A stretch of DNA of 6,202 nucleotides from Acidobacteriota bacterium (GTDB lineage: Bacteria > Acidobacteriota > Terriglobia > Bryobacterales > Bryobacteraceae). The translations under genes were made by a program, and so were the position numbers. Shown piece after piece: positions 1 to 5,756 of the stretch. The first letter of the stretch is position 1; each line of letters begins with the position of its first letter. The DNA lies in assembly GCA_947505565.1 (NCBI GenBank), contig CANNLB010000187.1:1-6202 (forward strand), in the 5' to 3' direction. The notes under the pieces were generated by a model, which ran no database searches, was not told the DNA's origin, and saw nothing but the letters and a program-made list of their open reading frames with translations.

Positions 1-926
1 CGAACTCTTCTTCGCCCTGGAAGACTTCGGTGAGGCCGTCGGTGTAGAGGAGCACTTGACCGCCTTCGTCGAGGGTGAACGTCTCGATTTCGTAAGTTCG
101 GCCGGGGAGCAGGCCGAGGGGGGGCCGGAGGCGGTGACGAGGAAGCCCGGATTGTGGCCAGCGTTCACCACCTCAATTATATGCGTGGCGGGGTCGAGGC
201 ATAAGAGGATGGCGGTGACGTGGCGGCGGCGGGCTTCCAGGCCTTCCTGCCGGTGGAGGGTATTTGAGGCGGGCGGCCATTTCGCGGAGCGGCATGGGGG
301 CTCCGCAGATGGCGCGGAAAGAGGAGCGGAAGGTCATGCTAGTGAGGGCGAAGGCGAAGGCGAGGCCTTTGCCGGCGACATCGGCGAGAACGATCATAAG
401 GCGGCCATCGGGGAGGGGGACGACGTCGACGTAATCGCCACCGACTTCGTAGCAAGTGGTGGAACGGATGGCGACGGTGTAGCCGGGGAGGTCAGGGAGG
501 GACTGAGGGAGGAGGTTGCGTTGGATGGTGCTGGCGGCGTCGAGATCGAGTTGGACGCGTTCCCATTCGAGGGTGCGTTTGTGGTTTTGGGCGTTGCCGA
601 CGGCGAATGCGGACTGGAGAGCAACGCATTAGAGGGAGTCGCTTTCTTCTAGAGAGAGGGGATGAGGGCGGCGGCGTAACCGGGTCGGCTGGACCAGTGG
701 GCGCAATCGGCGGGGAGGTTGCCGTGAGGGGTGACGCGATGGTGAACTTCGGCGGTGGAGACGAAGAAAGCTCCGTGGGCTTCGAGTTCTTTGGCGGCGA
801 TTTCGAGGACGGAAGAGGGGACCTCGGGAAGTTCGATGGTGGCGTGGACTTGGCGGGATGCTTCGAGGAGACTTTGGACGCCGGAGAGCTTCTGCTGGAG
901 TTCGATTACGTCGTCGATGAAGCCAT
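1..926 (-). pseudogene. GAF + SpoIIE/PP2C-type serine phosphatase, decayed, cut by left edge
   Basis: Reading the - strand across frames reconstructs a regulatory phosphatase of the RsbU/SpoIIE type, which dephosphorylates phosphoserine proteins such as anti-sigma antagonists. The N-terminal part (about 920-660) is GAF-like and ends with a helix reading SLEESDSL. A linker helix follows (RTLEWERVQLDLDAA, about 570-535). The PP2C domain then shows the metal-binding motifs GGDYVDV (about 440-420), LADVAGKG (about 385-362), NAGHNPGF and YTDGLTEV (about 40-20). All catalytic acidic residues in view are present. The frame is broken: one C seems missing at 658-661, a TAA sits at 629-631, one extra base lies at 263-265, and one C seems missing in the run at 118-124, which restores the original frame. 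The ATG at 924-926 is also out of frame with the GAF part. Real decay is favoured, since large genes elsewhere in the window are intact, but read errors are not excluded. The end lies outside the window. Confidence 0.85.
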
Positions 927-956
927 CGGGTACACCGAAACAGGATAGTCTGAAGT

Positions 957-1655
957 GTGTACCAAATTGCTGTTATAACTTTTATTATCGGCGGTTTTTG
1001 CCCGATTCTGGGTCAGACGGATAAAAGTTCCCATTTTTGGGGCCAGTATTTTGGGGACCATCCGATTGGCACCAGCCGATGGGGGGTGCACCTGGAGGGA
1101 CAGTGGCGGCGGAACGAGTTTGTGAATAACTGGCAGAATTTGCTGCTGCGGCCGGCGGTGAACTTCAAGATCAACAAGACGTTTGATCTGACGGCGGGAT
1201 ATGGATTGGTCGAGTCCTACCCGTATGGCAGCTTTCCGGCGAAGACGCGGGGGACGGAGCATCGGCTGTTTCAGGACTTGAATGTGCGGCTGAAGTTCGG
1301 GCGGGTGAAGTTGCAGAATCGGTTTCGGAGCGAGAATCGTTGGCTACCAGCGAACCGATACGAGAACCGTTTTCGATATCTAGCTCGGGCGACAATGCCG
1401 GTTCATGGGAAGACTGGAATTGTGTTGGCGAACGAGTTTTTTATGCCGACACCGCCGGAGACTTTTCCGCGGCGGTTTGACCAGAATCGGCTGATGTTCT
1501 TGGTTTCGAGGCAATTGCTGCCGCATTTGCGGTTAGAGGCGGGGTATATGCTGCAGACGGTGTGGCAGCGGAATGGGCGGATTCGGGAGGATAACCATAC
1601 GCTGATTATCGCGTTGTGGAGCGATCAGCCGATTAAGTTTTCAGGCGTTCATTAA
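957..1655 (+). CDS. DUF2490 family protein, probable exported outer-membrane beta-barrel
   Basis: This 232-residue protein begins with a hydrophobic signal-like segment (residues 3-19) followed by a likely cleavage region near LGQTDKSS. The rest alternates aromatic and charged residues like a small outer-membrane barrel. Segments typical of DUF2490 are [13 protein letters not shown] (42-54), [12 protein letters not shown] with GYGLVE (59-86), and [13 protein letters not shown] (136-148). It ends in strand-like [13 protein letters not shown] (216-228). The function of this family is not established; a surface-exposed envelope role is inferred. The GTG at 957 is the start because a TGA at 951-953 is in frame just upstream and no other start lies between; only a weak GAAG sits before it. 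The gene is divergent from the broken phosphatase gene (about 30 bp between starts) and overlaps the 3' end of dctA by 23 bp. Confidence 0.8.
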   Translation: MYQIAVITFIIGGFCPILGQTDKSSHFWGQYFGDHPIGTSRWGVHLEGQWRRNEFVNNWQNLLLRPAVNFKINKTFDLTAGYGLVESYPYGSFPAKTRGTEHRLFQDLNVRLKFGRVKLQNRFRSENRWLPANRYENRFRYLARATMPVHGKTGIVLANEFFMPTPPETFPRRFDQNRLMFLVSRQLLPHLRLEAGYMLQTVWQRNGRIREDNHTLIIALWSDQPIKFSGVH

Positions 1656-2868
1656 GGACGGCGCGGTCGAGATCGTTGGTCCATTGGGCGACGACAATGG
1701 CGGCGACGCCATTGCCGATGACGTTGGTGAGAGCTCGGGCTTCGGACATGAAGCGGTCGATGCCAAGGATGAGGGCGAGGGCGGCGACGGGGACGTCGCC
1801 GACGGCGGAGAGGGTGGCGGCGAGGACGACGAAGCCGGAGCCTGTTACGCCGGCGGCACCTTTGGAAGTGAGTAAGAGGACGGCGAGGAGAGTGAGTTGC
1901 TGGGAGAGGGTCATGGGGGTGTTGGTGGCTTGGGCGAGGAAGACGGCGGCCATGGTGAGGTAGATGGACGTGCCGTCGAGATTGAACGAGTAACCGGTGG
2001 GGATGACGAGGCCGACGGTGGACTTGCCTGCCCCGAGGGCTTCCATTTTGGCCATCATGCGGGGGAGGGCGGCTTCGGAAGAAGAGGTGCCGAGGACGAT
2101 GAGGAGCTCTTCTCGAATGTAGCGGAGGAAGCGGAAGATACTGAAGCCGTGGACGCGGGCGATTAGGCCGAGGACGCCGAAGATGAAGACGACGCAGGTG
2201 AGATAGAAGGTGCCCATGAGTTTAGCGAGCGAGAGGAGGCTGCCGAGGCCGTAGGCGCCGACGGTGAAGGCCATGGCACCGAAGGCTCCGACGGGGGCGG
2301 CGTACATGATGATTTTGACGATGCCAAAGAAGAGTTCGCTGGTTTGCTCGATTAGCTTGAAGACGATGGAATCGCGGCCGCCGATGCGTTGGAGGGCGAT
2401 ACCGAAGATGAGAGCGAGGAAGAGGACTTGGAGGATTTCGCCTTTGGCGAAGGCGTCGACGAAGGTGGTGGGGATGATGTGGAGGAGGAAGTCTTGGGTC
2501 GAGCCCATTTTGCCGGGCTTGGCGTATTCGGCGACGGAGGCGGCGTTGAGCATTTTGACGTCGATGTTCATGCCAGTGCCAGGTTGGACGGTGTTGACGA
2601 CGACGAGACCGACGACGAGGGCGATCGTCGAGACGACCTCAAAGTAGAGGAGGGCGAGACCACCGGTGCGGCCGACGCGTTTAAGATCTTCGCTGCCGGC
2701 GATGCCGAGGACGACGGTGGTAAAGATGATGGGGGCGATGACCATCTTGATGAGCTTGATGAAGCCGTCGCCGAGGGGTTTCATGGCGGCGCCGGTTTGG
2801 GGGGCGAGGTAGCCGAGGGCGCAGCCGAGGGCGATAGCGAGGAGGACCTGGACGTAAAGAGAACGCAT
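1633..2868 (-). CDS. dctA: C4-dicarboxylate:cation symporter DctA
   Basis: This 411-residue inner-membrane carrier of the DAACS family (GltP/DctA fold) imports succinate, fumarate, malate and similar C4-dicarboxylates with H+ or Na+. Similarity to E. coli DctA (428 residues) is high along the whole length. Conserved parts include [14 protein letters not shown] (29-42), the first re-entrant loop with its serine-rich motif [12 protein letters not shown] (260-271), the unwound-helix motif [16 protein letters not shown] (290-305), [13 protein letters not shown] (334-346) and [17 protein letters not shown] (371-387). Eight hydrophobic segments are apparent. The C-terminal tail is shorter than in E. 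coli. The first ATG (2868) lacks a close ribosome site: GGAGG (complement of 2885-2889) lies 16 bases upstream. That site is better placed for an ATG at 2879-2877, which is out of frame by one base, so the true N-terminus may differ by a few residues. The divergent hydrolase gene starts 9 bp away. Confidence 0.97.
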   Translation of the reverse strand: MRSLYVQVLLAIALGCALGYLAPQTGAAMKPLGDGFIKLIKMVIAPIIFTTVVLGIAGSEDLKRVGRTGGLALLYFEVVSTIALVVGLVVVNTVQPGTGMNIDVKMLNAASVAEYAKPGKMGSTQDFLLHIIPTTFVDAFAKGEILQVLFLALIFGIALQRIGGRDSIVFKLIEQTSELFFGIVKIIMYAAPVGAFGAMAFTVGAYGLGSLLSLAKLMGTFYLTCVVFIFGVLGLIARVHGFSIFRFLRYIREELLIVLGTSSSEAALPRMMAKMEALGAGKSTVGLVIPTGYSFNLDGTSIYLTMAAVFLAQATNTPMTLSQQLTLLAVLLLTSKGAAGVTGSGFVVLAATLSAVGDVPVAALALILGIDRFMSEARALTNVIGNGVAAIVVAQWTNDLDRAVLNERLKT

Positions 2869-2869
2869 G

Positions 2870-2875
2870 AAGGAA
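2870..2875 (+). promoter_or_regulatory. Ribosome binding site for the secreted hydrolase gene
   Basis: AAGGAA ends two bases before the ATG at 2878. This supports 2878 over the internal ATG at 2896, which has no purine-rich leader. The site lies in the 9-bp gap between the two divergent start codons. Confidence 0.55.
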
Positions 2876-2877
2876 CC

Positions 2878-3693
2878 ATGATATCCTCCAAAGCAATGTT
2901 CTTCCGAAATTTGATTCTGGTGGCAGCGTGGCTGCCTGTCTTGCAGGGAGCTGAACTCAACTATAATATCCCGCTGTGGGAGGCGGGGAAGGTGCCGCTG
3001 GCGGTGGGCACGGGTCCGCTGGACGCGCCGTTTTTGACGGTGTTTCGGCCGACGGGGAAGCCGAACGGGTCGGCGGTGGTGATTGCTCCGGGTGGATCAA
3101 ACATCATGCTGATGTACAACCTGGAAGGGATTGATGTCGCCGAGAAGTTCAACGATTGGGGGACGACGGCGTTTGTGCTGACCTATCGGTTGAATCCGCG
3201 GTACGACGATAAGGCGCGGGCGGCAGACGGGAATCGGGCGATTCGTTTGATTAAGAGCCGGGCGAAGGAATTTGGAATTGACCCGGAGCGGGTTTCGTTT
3301 GCGGGGTTTAGCGCGGGTTCGAGCATGGCGCGAATTGTGGGGGCGAGCGCGACGGCGGGGGAGGCGGGGGCGGCGGATCCGGTGGATCGGTTGTCGTCAA
3401 AGGCGCATTCGCTGATTATGGTTTACAGCGCGGGGCGGCCGTGGCCGGGGGAGAAGTTAGCGGAGTTTCCGCCGGTGTTTTTGCTGGCGGCGGCGCATGA
3501 TCGGGGGGCTGCCAATGGGTCGGCGCAGTTGTTCTTGGAGATGAATAAGGCGGGGACGGTGGTGGAGTTGCATTTGCTGCAGCGGGGTCGGCATGGCTTT
3601 GGGGCGGCGACGGTGAGCCCTGAATATGGGCCTTGGATGGACCAGTTGAAACATTTTCTGAAGTTGAATAACTTTTTTGGAGGGGCGAAGTGA
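2878..3693 (+). CDS. Secreted alpha/beta hydrolase (esterase/acetylesterase-like)
   Basis: This 271-residue protein starts with a signal peptide (hydrophobic core about residues 9-22, likely cleavage near LQGAE, 23-26), so it probably acts in the periplasm or outside the cell. It then shows a compact alpha/beta hydrolase domain of the acetyl-esterase/BD-FAE kind. The oxyanion-hole region is VVIAPGGSN (67-75), where HGG-type enzymes have HGGG. The nucleophile elbow is GFSAGSS (143-149) with Ser145. The acid is probably Asp208 in AAAHDRG and the base His239 in GRHGFG. The family cleaves carboxyl esters, for example acetyl groups on plant polysaccharides; the actual substrate cannot be read here. 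The next gene overlaps by four bases (GTGA), which implies translational coupling and a joint function. No promoter is clear, because the divergent dctA start lies 9 bp upstream. Confidence 0.87.
   Translation: MISSKAMFFRNLILVAAWLPVLQGAELNYNIPLWEAGKVPLAVGTGPLDAPFLTVFRPTGKPNGSAVVIAPGGSNIMLMYNLEGIDVAEKFNDWGTTAFVLTYRLNPRYDDKARAADGNRAIRLIKSRAKEFGIDPERVSFAGFSAGSSMARIVGASATAGEAGAADPVDRLSSKAHSLIMVYSAGRPWPGEKLAEFPPVFLLAAAHDRGAANGSAQLFLEMNKAGTVVELHLLQRGRHGFGAATVSPEYGPWMDQLKHFLKLNNFFGGAK
2885..2889 (-). promoter_or_regulatory. Possible ribosome binding site for dctA
   Basis: On the - strand this reads GGAGG. It is 5 bases from an ATG at 2879-2877 that is one base out of frame with dctA, and 16 bases from the in-frame ATG at 2868. 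The site lies inside codons 3-4 of the divergent hydrolase gene. Either the spacing is unusually long or the dctA start carries a one-base change. Confidence 0.4.
3679..3685 (+). promoter_or_regulatory. Strong ribosome binding site for the SUMF1-like gene
   Basis: GGAGGGG lies within the last codons of the hydrolase gene and ends four bases before the GTG at 3690. It fixes the GTG as start despite the overlap with the upstream stop. Confidence 0.75.
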
Positions 3694-4520
3694 GAGCGCT
3701 CGTATTTCTTATTGCGGTGGGGTTAAGCGCGGCGGAGCTGCCGAAGACGGTGAACGACGGTTATGGGGAGATGCTGGTGGTGCCTGCTGGTTCCTTTACA
3801 ATGGGAGACACCTTTGGGGACGGAGAGAGCCGGGAGGGTCCGGCGCATGTGGTGACTTTGGACGCGTATTATGTCGCTAAGTTTGAAGTGACGAATGGGG
3901 ATTGGAAGAAGTTTCTGAATGACCCGGGTTATAACGATGCGAAGTTATGGCCGGGGGGGGGTGTGGTGCCGAAGGATCAGAGTCCTTACTGGACGCAGGC
4001 GGTGAATCATGGCGGGGCGACGGAGGGGAGCGATAAGTACCCTGTTTTGGGTATGAACTGGGATGCGGCAACGGCTTACTGCAATTGGCTGAGTTTAAAG
4101 ACCGGGAAGAAGTATCGGCTGCCGACGGAGGCGGAATGGGAAAAGGCGGCGCGGGGGACGGATAAACGACGGTTTCCGTGGGGAAATACGATTGATTATG
4201 ACCATGCGAACTATGCGGGGTCGCAGAAGTTTGACACGGGGAAAGAGGTGGGATCGTATCCGAAAGGGGCTTCGCCCTATGGGGCGATGGATATGGCGGG
4301 GAATGTGATGGAGTGGTGCTCGGACTGGTATCAGCGGGATTATTACAAGGAGTCGCCGAAGAAGAATCCGAAGGGGCCGGAGAAGGGAGCTTATCGGGTG
4401 ATGCGGGGGGGATCGTTTTTCTTTGAGAGTAAGGATTTGCGGACTTATGCACGGAGCGGGGGCTGGCCGTCGTTGCAGGCTTGGCGGATGTTGGGGATGC
4501 GGGTGGTTCGGGAGCCATAG
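3690..4520 (+). CDS. Secreted SUMF1/FGE-fold protein without the catalytic cysteine pair
   Basis: This 276-residue protein has a short signal peptide (hydrophobic residues 3-15, likely cleavage near SAAE) and then a complete FGE-sulfatase (SUMF1/EgtB/PvdO) domain. Family motifs in order are MLVVPAGSFTMGD (28-40), YYVAKFEVTNGDW (60-72), VLGMNWDAATAYCNWL (119-134), YRLPTEAEWEKAARGT (142-157), FPWGN (162-166), YGAMDMAGNVMEWCSDWY (197-214), YRVMRGGSFF (235-244) and LGMRVVRE (268-275). True formylglycine-generating enzymes need two cysteines in the segment after RGGS; here residues 244-270 contain none. The only cysteines are Cys131 and Cys210. It is therefore unlikely to convert sulfatase cysteine to formylglycine, and no sulfatase gene is in view. 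A binding or structural role, or another reaction, is possible. The GTG start overlaps the hydrolase stop (GTGA), so the two are probably co-translated. Confidence 0.9.
   Translation: MRALVFLIAVGLSAAELPKTVNDGYGEMLVVPAGSFTMGDTFGDGESREGPAHVVTLDAYYVAKFEVTNGDWKKFLNDPGYNDAKLWPGGGVVPKDQSPYWTQAVNHGGATEGSDKYPVLGMNWDAATAYCNWLSLKTGKKYRLPTEAEWEKAARGTDKRRFPWGNTIDYDHANYAGSQKFDTGKEVGSYPKGASPYGAMDMAGNVMEWCSDWYQRDYYKESPKKNPKGPEKGAYRVMRGGSFFFESKDLRTYARSGGWPSLQAWRMLGMRVVREP
3953..3961 (+). repeat. Run of nine G within the SUMF1-like gene
   Basis: Nine consecutive G encode the glycines of LWPGGGVVPK (residues 86-95). The family motifs before and after are in one frame, so the length seen here is the in-frame state. 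A second run of seven G lies at 4405-4411 in the RGGS motif. Confidence 0.9.
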
Positions 4521-4566
4521 GGGAATGGTAGAACGGAGGAGGATTTTCTAAAAAGGAGGTATTGAG
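4521..4566 (+). other. Short spacer with vapB ribosome binding site
   Basis: This is one of the few non-coding stretches in the window. It holds AAGGAGG (4553-4559), seven bases before the vapB ATG and a near-ideal Shine-Dalgarno site, plus a second purine-rich block around 4535-4544. I see no hairpin followed by a T run and no convincing -35/-10 pair. VapBC modules usually repress their own promoter, so an operator may lie here, but no clear palindrome is visible. Confidence 0.6.
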
Positions 4567-4815
4567 ATGAGTTTGAGCGTAAAGGATCCGGAGGCGTACC
4601 GGCTGGCGCGGGCGATTGCGGACAAGACCGGGGAGACGCTGACGAAGGTGGTGATTGATTCGCTACGGGAACGCCAGGAGAAGGTGGAGAAGAACCGTAC
4701 GAAGGCGACGGTAGACGAAATGATGGCGATTGCAAGGCGGGCGGCCGCTAGTGCAACATGTCCACATATTGACCATGCGGATTTGCTCTACGACGAGTGG
4801 GGCCTTCCGAAGTGA
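4567..4815 (+). CDS. vapB: VapB-type antitoxin, PSK/Rv0623-like family
   Basis: This 82-residue protein is the antitoxin half of a type II toxin-antitoxin pair. It matches the PSK-type transcription factor family: an N-terminal MSLSVKDPEAYRLARAIA (1-18) followed by TGETLTKVVIDSLRER (21-36), which fits a ribbon-helix-helix DNA-binding dimer. A charged linker follows, then a C-terminal toxin-binding tail ending in DLLYDEWGLPK (72-82). Such proteins bind and inhibit VapC and repress the operon. Length and both conserved ends are intact, with no stop or frame change. AAGGAGG seven bases upstream fixes the ATG. The stop overlaps the GTG of vapC by four bases (GTGA), the usual coupling in this family. 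Because vapC looks dead, this may now be an orphan antitoxin. Confidence 0.92.
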   Translation: MSLSVKDPEAYRLARAIADKTGETLTKVVIDSLRERQEKVEKNRTKATVDEMMAIARRAAASATCPHIDHADLLYDEWGLPK

Positions 4816-5189
4816 TTTTGGATACATCCGCTGTGGTGGCGATCGTTTTGAACGAACCGGAGGCGGAAGCATTCGTCCGATTAATCGAGCGAGCGGCCAC
4901 TTGCTGAATGAGTGTGGTCAACCATGTGGAATTGATCATGGTTTTGGAGAGGCGTGGGGGAGCGGAGACGACCCGGCAGGCGATGCGTCTCCTCGAAGAA
5001 ATTGAGCCGGTTACGCTGGCGCACGGAGCGTTTGCACGACAGGCATTCTACAATTATGGGAAGGGGAGACATCCGGCGGGGTTGAATTTTGGGGCTTGTT
5101 TTGCGTACGCTTTGGCGAAGAGCCGGAATGAGGAGTTGTTGTTTAAGGGGAACGATTTTGGGCGGACGGATGTGCGGGTGGCGTTGTAG
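4812..5189 (+). pseudogene. vapC: VapC-type PIN-domain toxin, inactivated by in-frame stop
   Basis: Read through the stop, this gives a 125-codon PIN-domain RNase toxin of normal VapC length. It begins MILDTSAVVAIVLNEPEAEA with the first catalytic Asp4. Codon 32 (4905-4907) is TGA in the middle of the frame, and codon 33 is ATG, after which the same frame continues as a normal VapC. Glu40 in NHVELIMV is the expected second acidic residue. The family signature GKGRHPAGLNFG is at 83-94, and LLFKGNDFGRTDV at 109-121 carries Asp115. The usual Asp in LNFGDCF is Ala95 (GCT, 5094-5096), so a conserved acidic residue is lost as well. No frame change is needed to rebuild it, so the lesions are substitutions. 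Reinitiation at 4908 would give a 93-residue fragment without Asp4. Either lesion alone should abolish activity. Confidence 0.88.
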
Positions 5190-5198
5190 AATCGCTGG

Positions 5199-5756
5199 AT
5201 GGCGACTCGAACTTTGTATCAGGTGAAGGTGGCACTGCTGGGGGTGTCTCCTCCGCTGTGGAGGCGTTTACTTGTCTCGAGCAAGATGAAGCTGGGCACG
5301 TTCCACGCGGTGCTGCAGGGCGCGTTTGGATGGCAAGGTCACCATTTACACGAGTTTGAGGCGGATGATGAGATTTGGGGTTCGCGGGCTACGGAGCCAA
5401 ACGAAGCGTTTGGCGATGAGAACAAGATCATGATCGGCCGGGTATTACGGGAAGTGGGCGAATCGCTGTTATATACTTACGAGTTTGGCGACGATTGGCG
5501 TCATAAGGTGACGCTGGAACGGGTGATTCCGGATGGGTGGGTTGTATTTCCGGATGCGAGTTGCCTGACCGGGCGGCGGGGATGCCCACCGGACGATTGC
5601 GGTGGGCCGGGAGGCTATGCCGAGTTACTGAGCGTACTGAGGGACAAGAGCCACGAGGAGTATGCCGAACGCTGGGAGTGGGTTGGCCAGGAGTTTGATT
5701 CGGAGCGGTTTGACTTAGTCGCGATTAATGAGACGCTGAAGACGATCAAAGCCTAG
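5199..5756 (+). CDS. Plasmid pRiA4b ORF-3 family protein
   Basis: This 185-residue cytoplasmic protein belongs to the pRiA4b ORF-3 family (PF07929, also labelled IS1096 passenger TnpR family). It has no established biochemical function. Family features are clear: LYQVKVALLGVSPPLWRRLLV (6-26), FGWQGHHLHEF (43-53), LYTYEFGDDWRHKVTLE (91-107) and the cysteine-rich segment CLTGRRGCPPDDCGG (122-136), followed by GYAELLSVL. Cys122, Cys129 and Cys134 could bind a metal; this is inference. It starts nine bases after the vapC stop with only a weak leader, so it is probably read from the vapBC transcript. No transposase or inverted repeats are present despite the family name. Its stop TAG shares CTAG with the stop of the convergent oxidoreductase gene. 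Confidence 0.9.
   Translation: MATRTLYQVKVALLGVSPPLWRRLLVSSKMKLGTFHAVLQGAFGWQGHHLHEFEADDEIWGSRATEPNEAFGDENKIMIGRVLREVGESLLYTYEFGDDWRHKVTLERVIPDGWVVFPDASCLTGRRGCPPDDCGGPGGYAELLSVLRDKSHEEYAERWEWVGQEFDSERFDLVAINETLKTIKA

Noticed and set aside
56..652. A 198-residue + strand frame opposite the phosphatase gene.
   Set aside because: It is rich in Gly, Glu and Ala, as expected for an antisense shadow. The - strand carries clear PP2C motifs.
906..1262. A - strand frame of 118 residues across the start of the DUF2490 gene.
   Set aside because: It resembles no known family and is the complement of a well-supported + strand gene.
2389..2877. A long + strand frame that is continuous with the hydrolase frame and would add about 160 residues to its N-terminus.
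   Set aside because: It is antisense to dctA, very acidic and repetitive in composition, and would place the signal peptide in the middle of the protein. The ATG at 2878 has a ribosome site and a proper signal sequence.
2962..2967. A perfect TATAAT on the + strand, near a TTGCAG at 2941-2946.
   Set aside because: It lies inside hydrolase codons (NYNI), the -35 match is poor and the spacing is 15. It would start a transcript after the gene's own start codon. A weak - strand -10 for dctA at the same place has no -35 partner.
3877..4518. A 213-residue - strand frame opposite the SUMF1-like gene.
   Set aside because: It is a Pro/Ser-rich shadow of a G-rich coding strand without domain features.
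4521..4566. An intrinsic terminator between the SUMF1-like gene and vapB.
   Set aside because: I see no GC-rich hairpin followed by a T run. The few T residues (TTTTCT) have no stem before them.
4905..4907. The TGA in vapC as selenocysteine or recoded stop.
   Set aside because: VapC enzymes do not use selenocysteine, no insertion element-like hairpin is evident, and the loss of the conserved Asp further on fits decay better.
5199..5756. An insertion sequence, because this protein family is also labelled IS1096 passenger.
   Set aside because: There is no transposase gene, terminal inverted repeat or target duplication in the flanking sequence.
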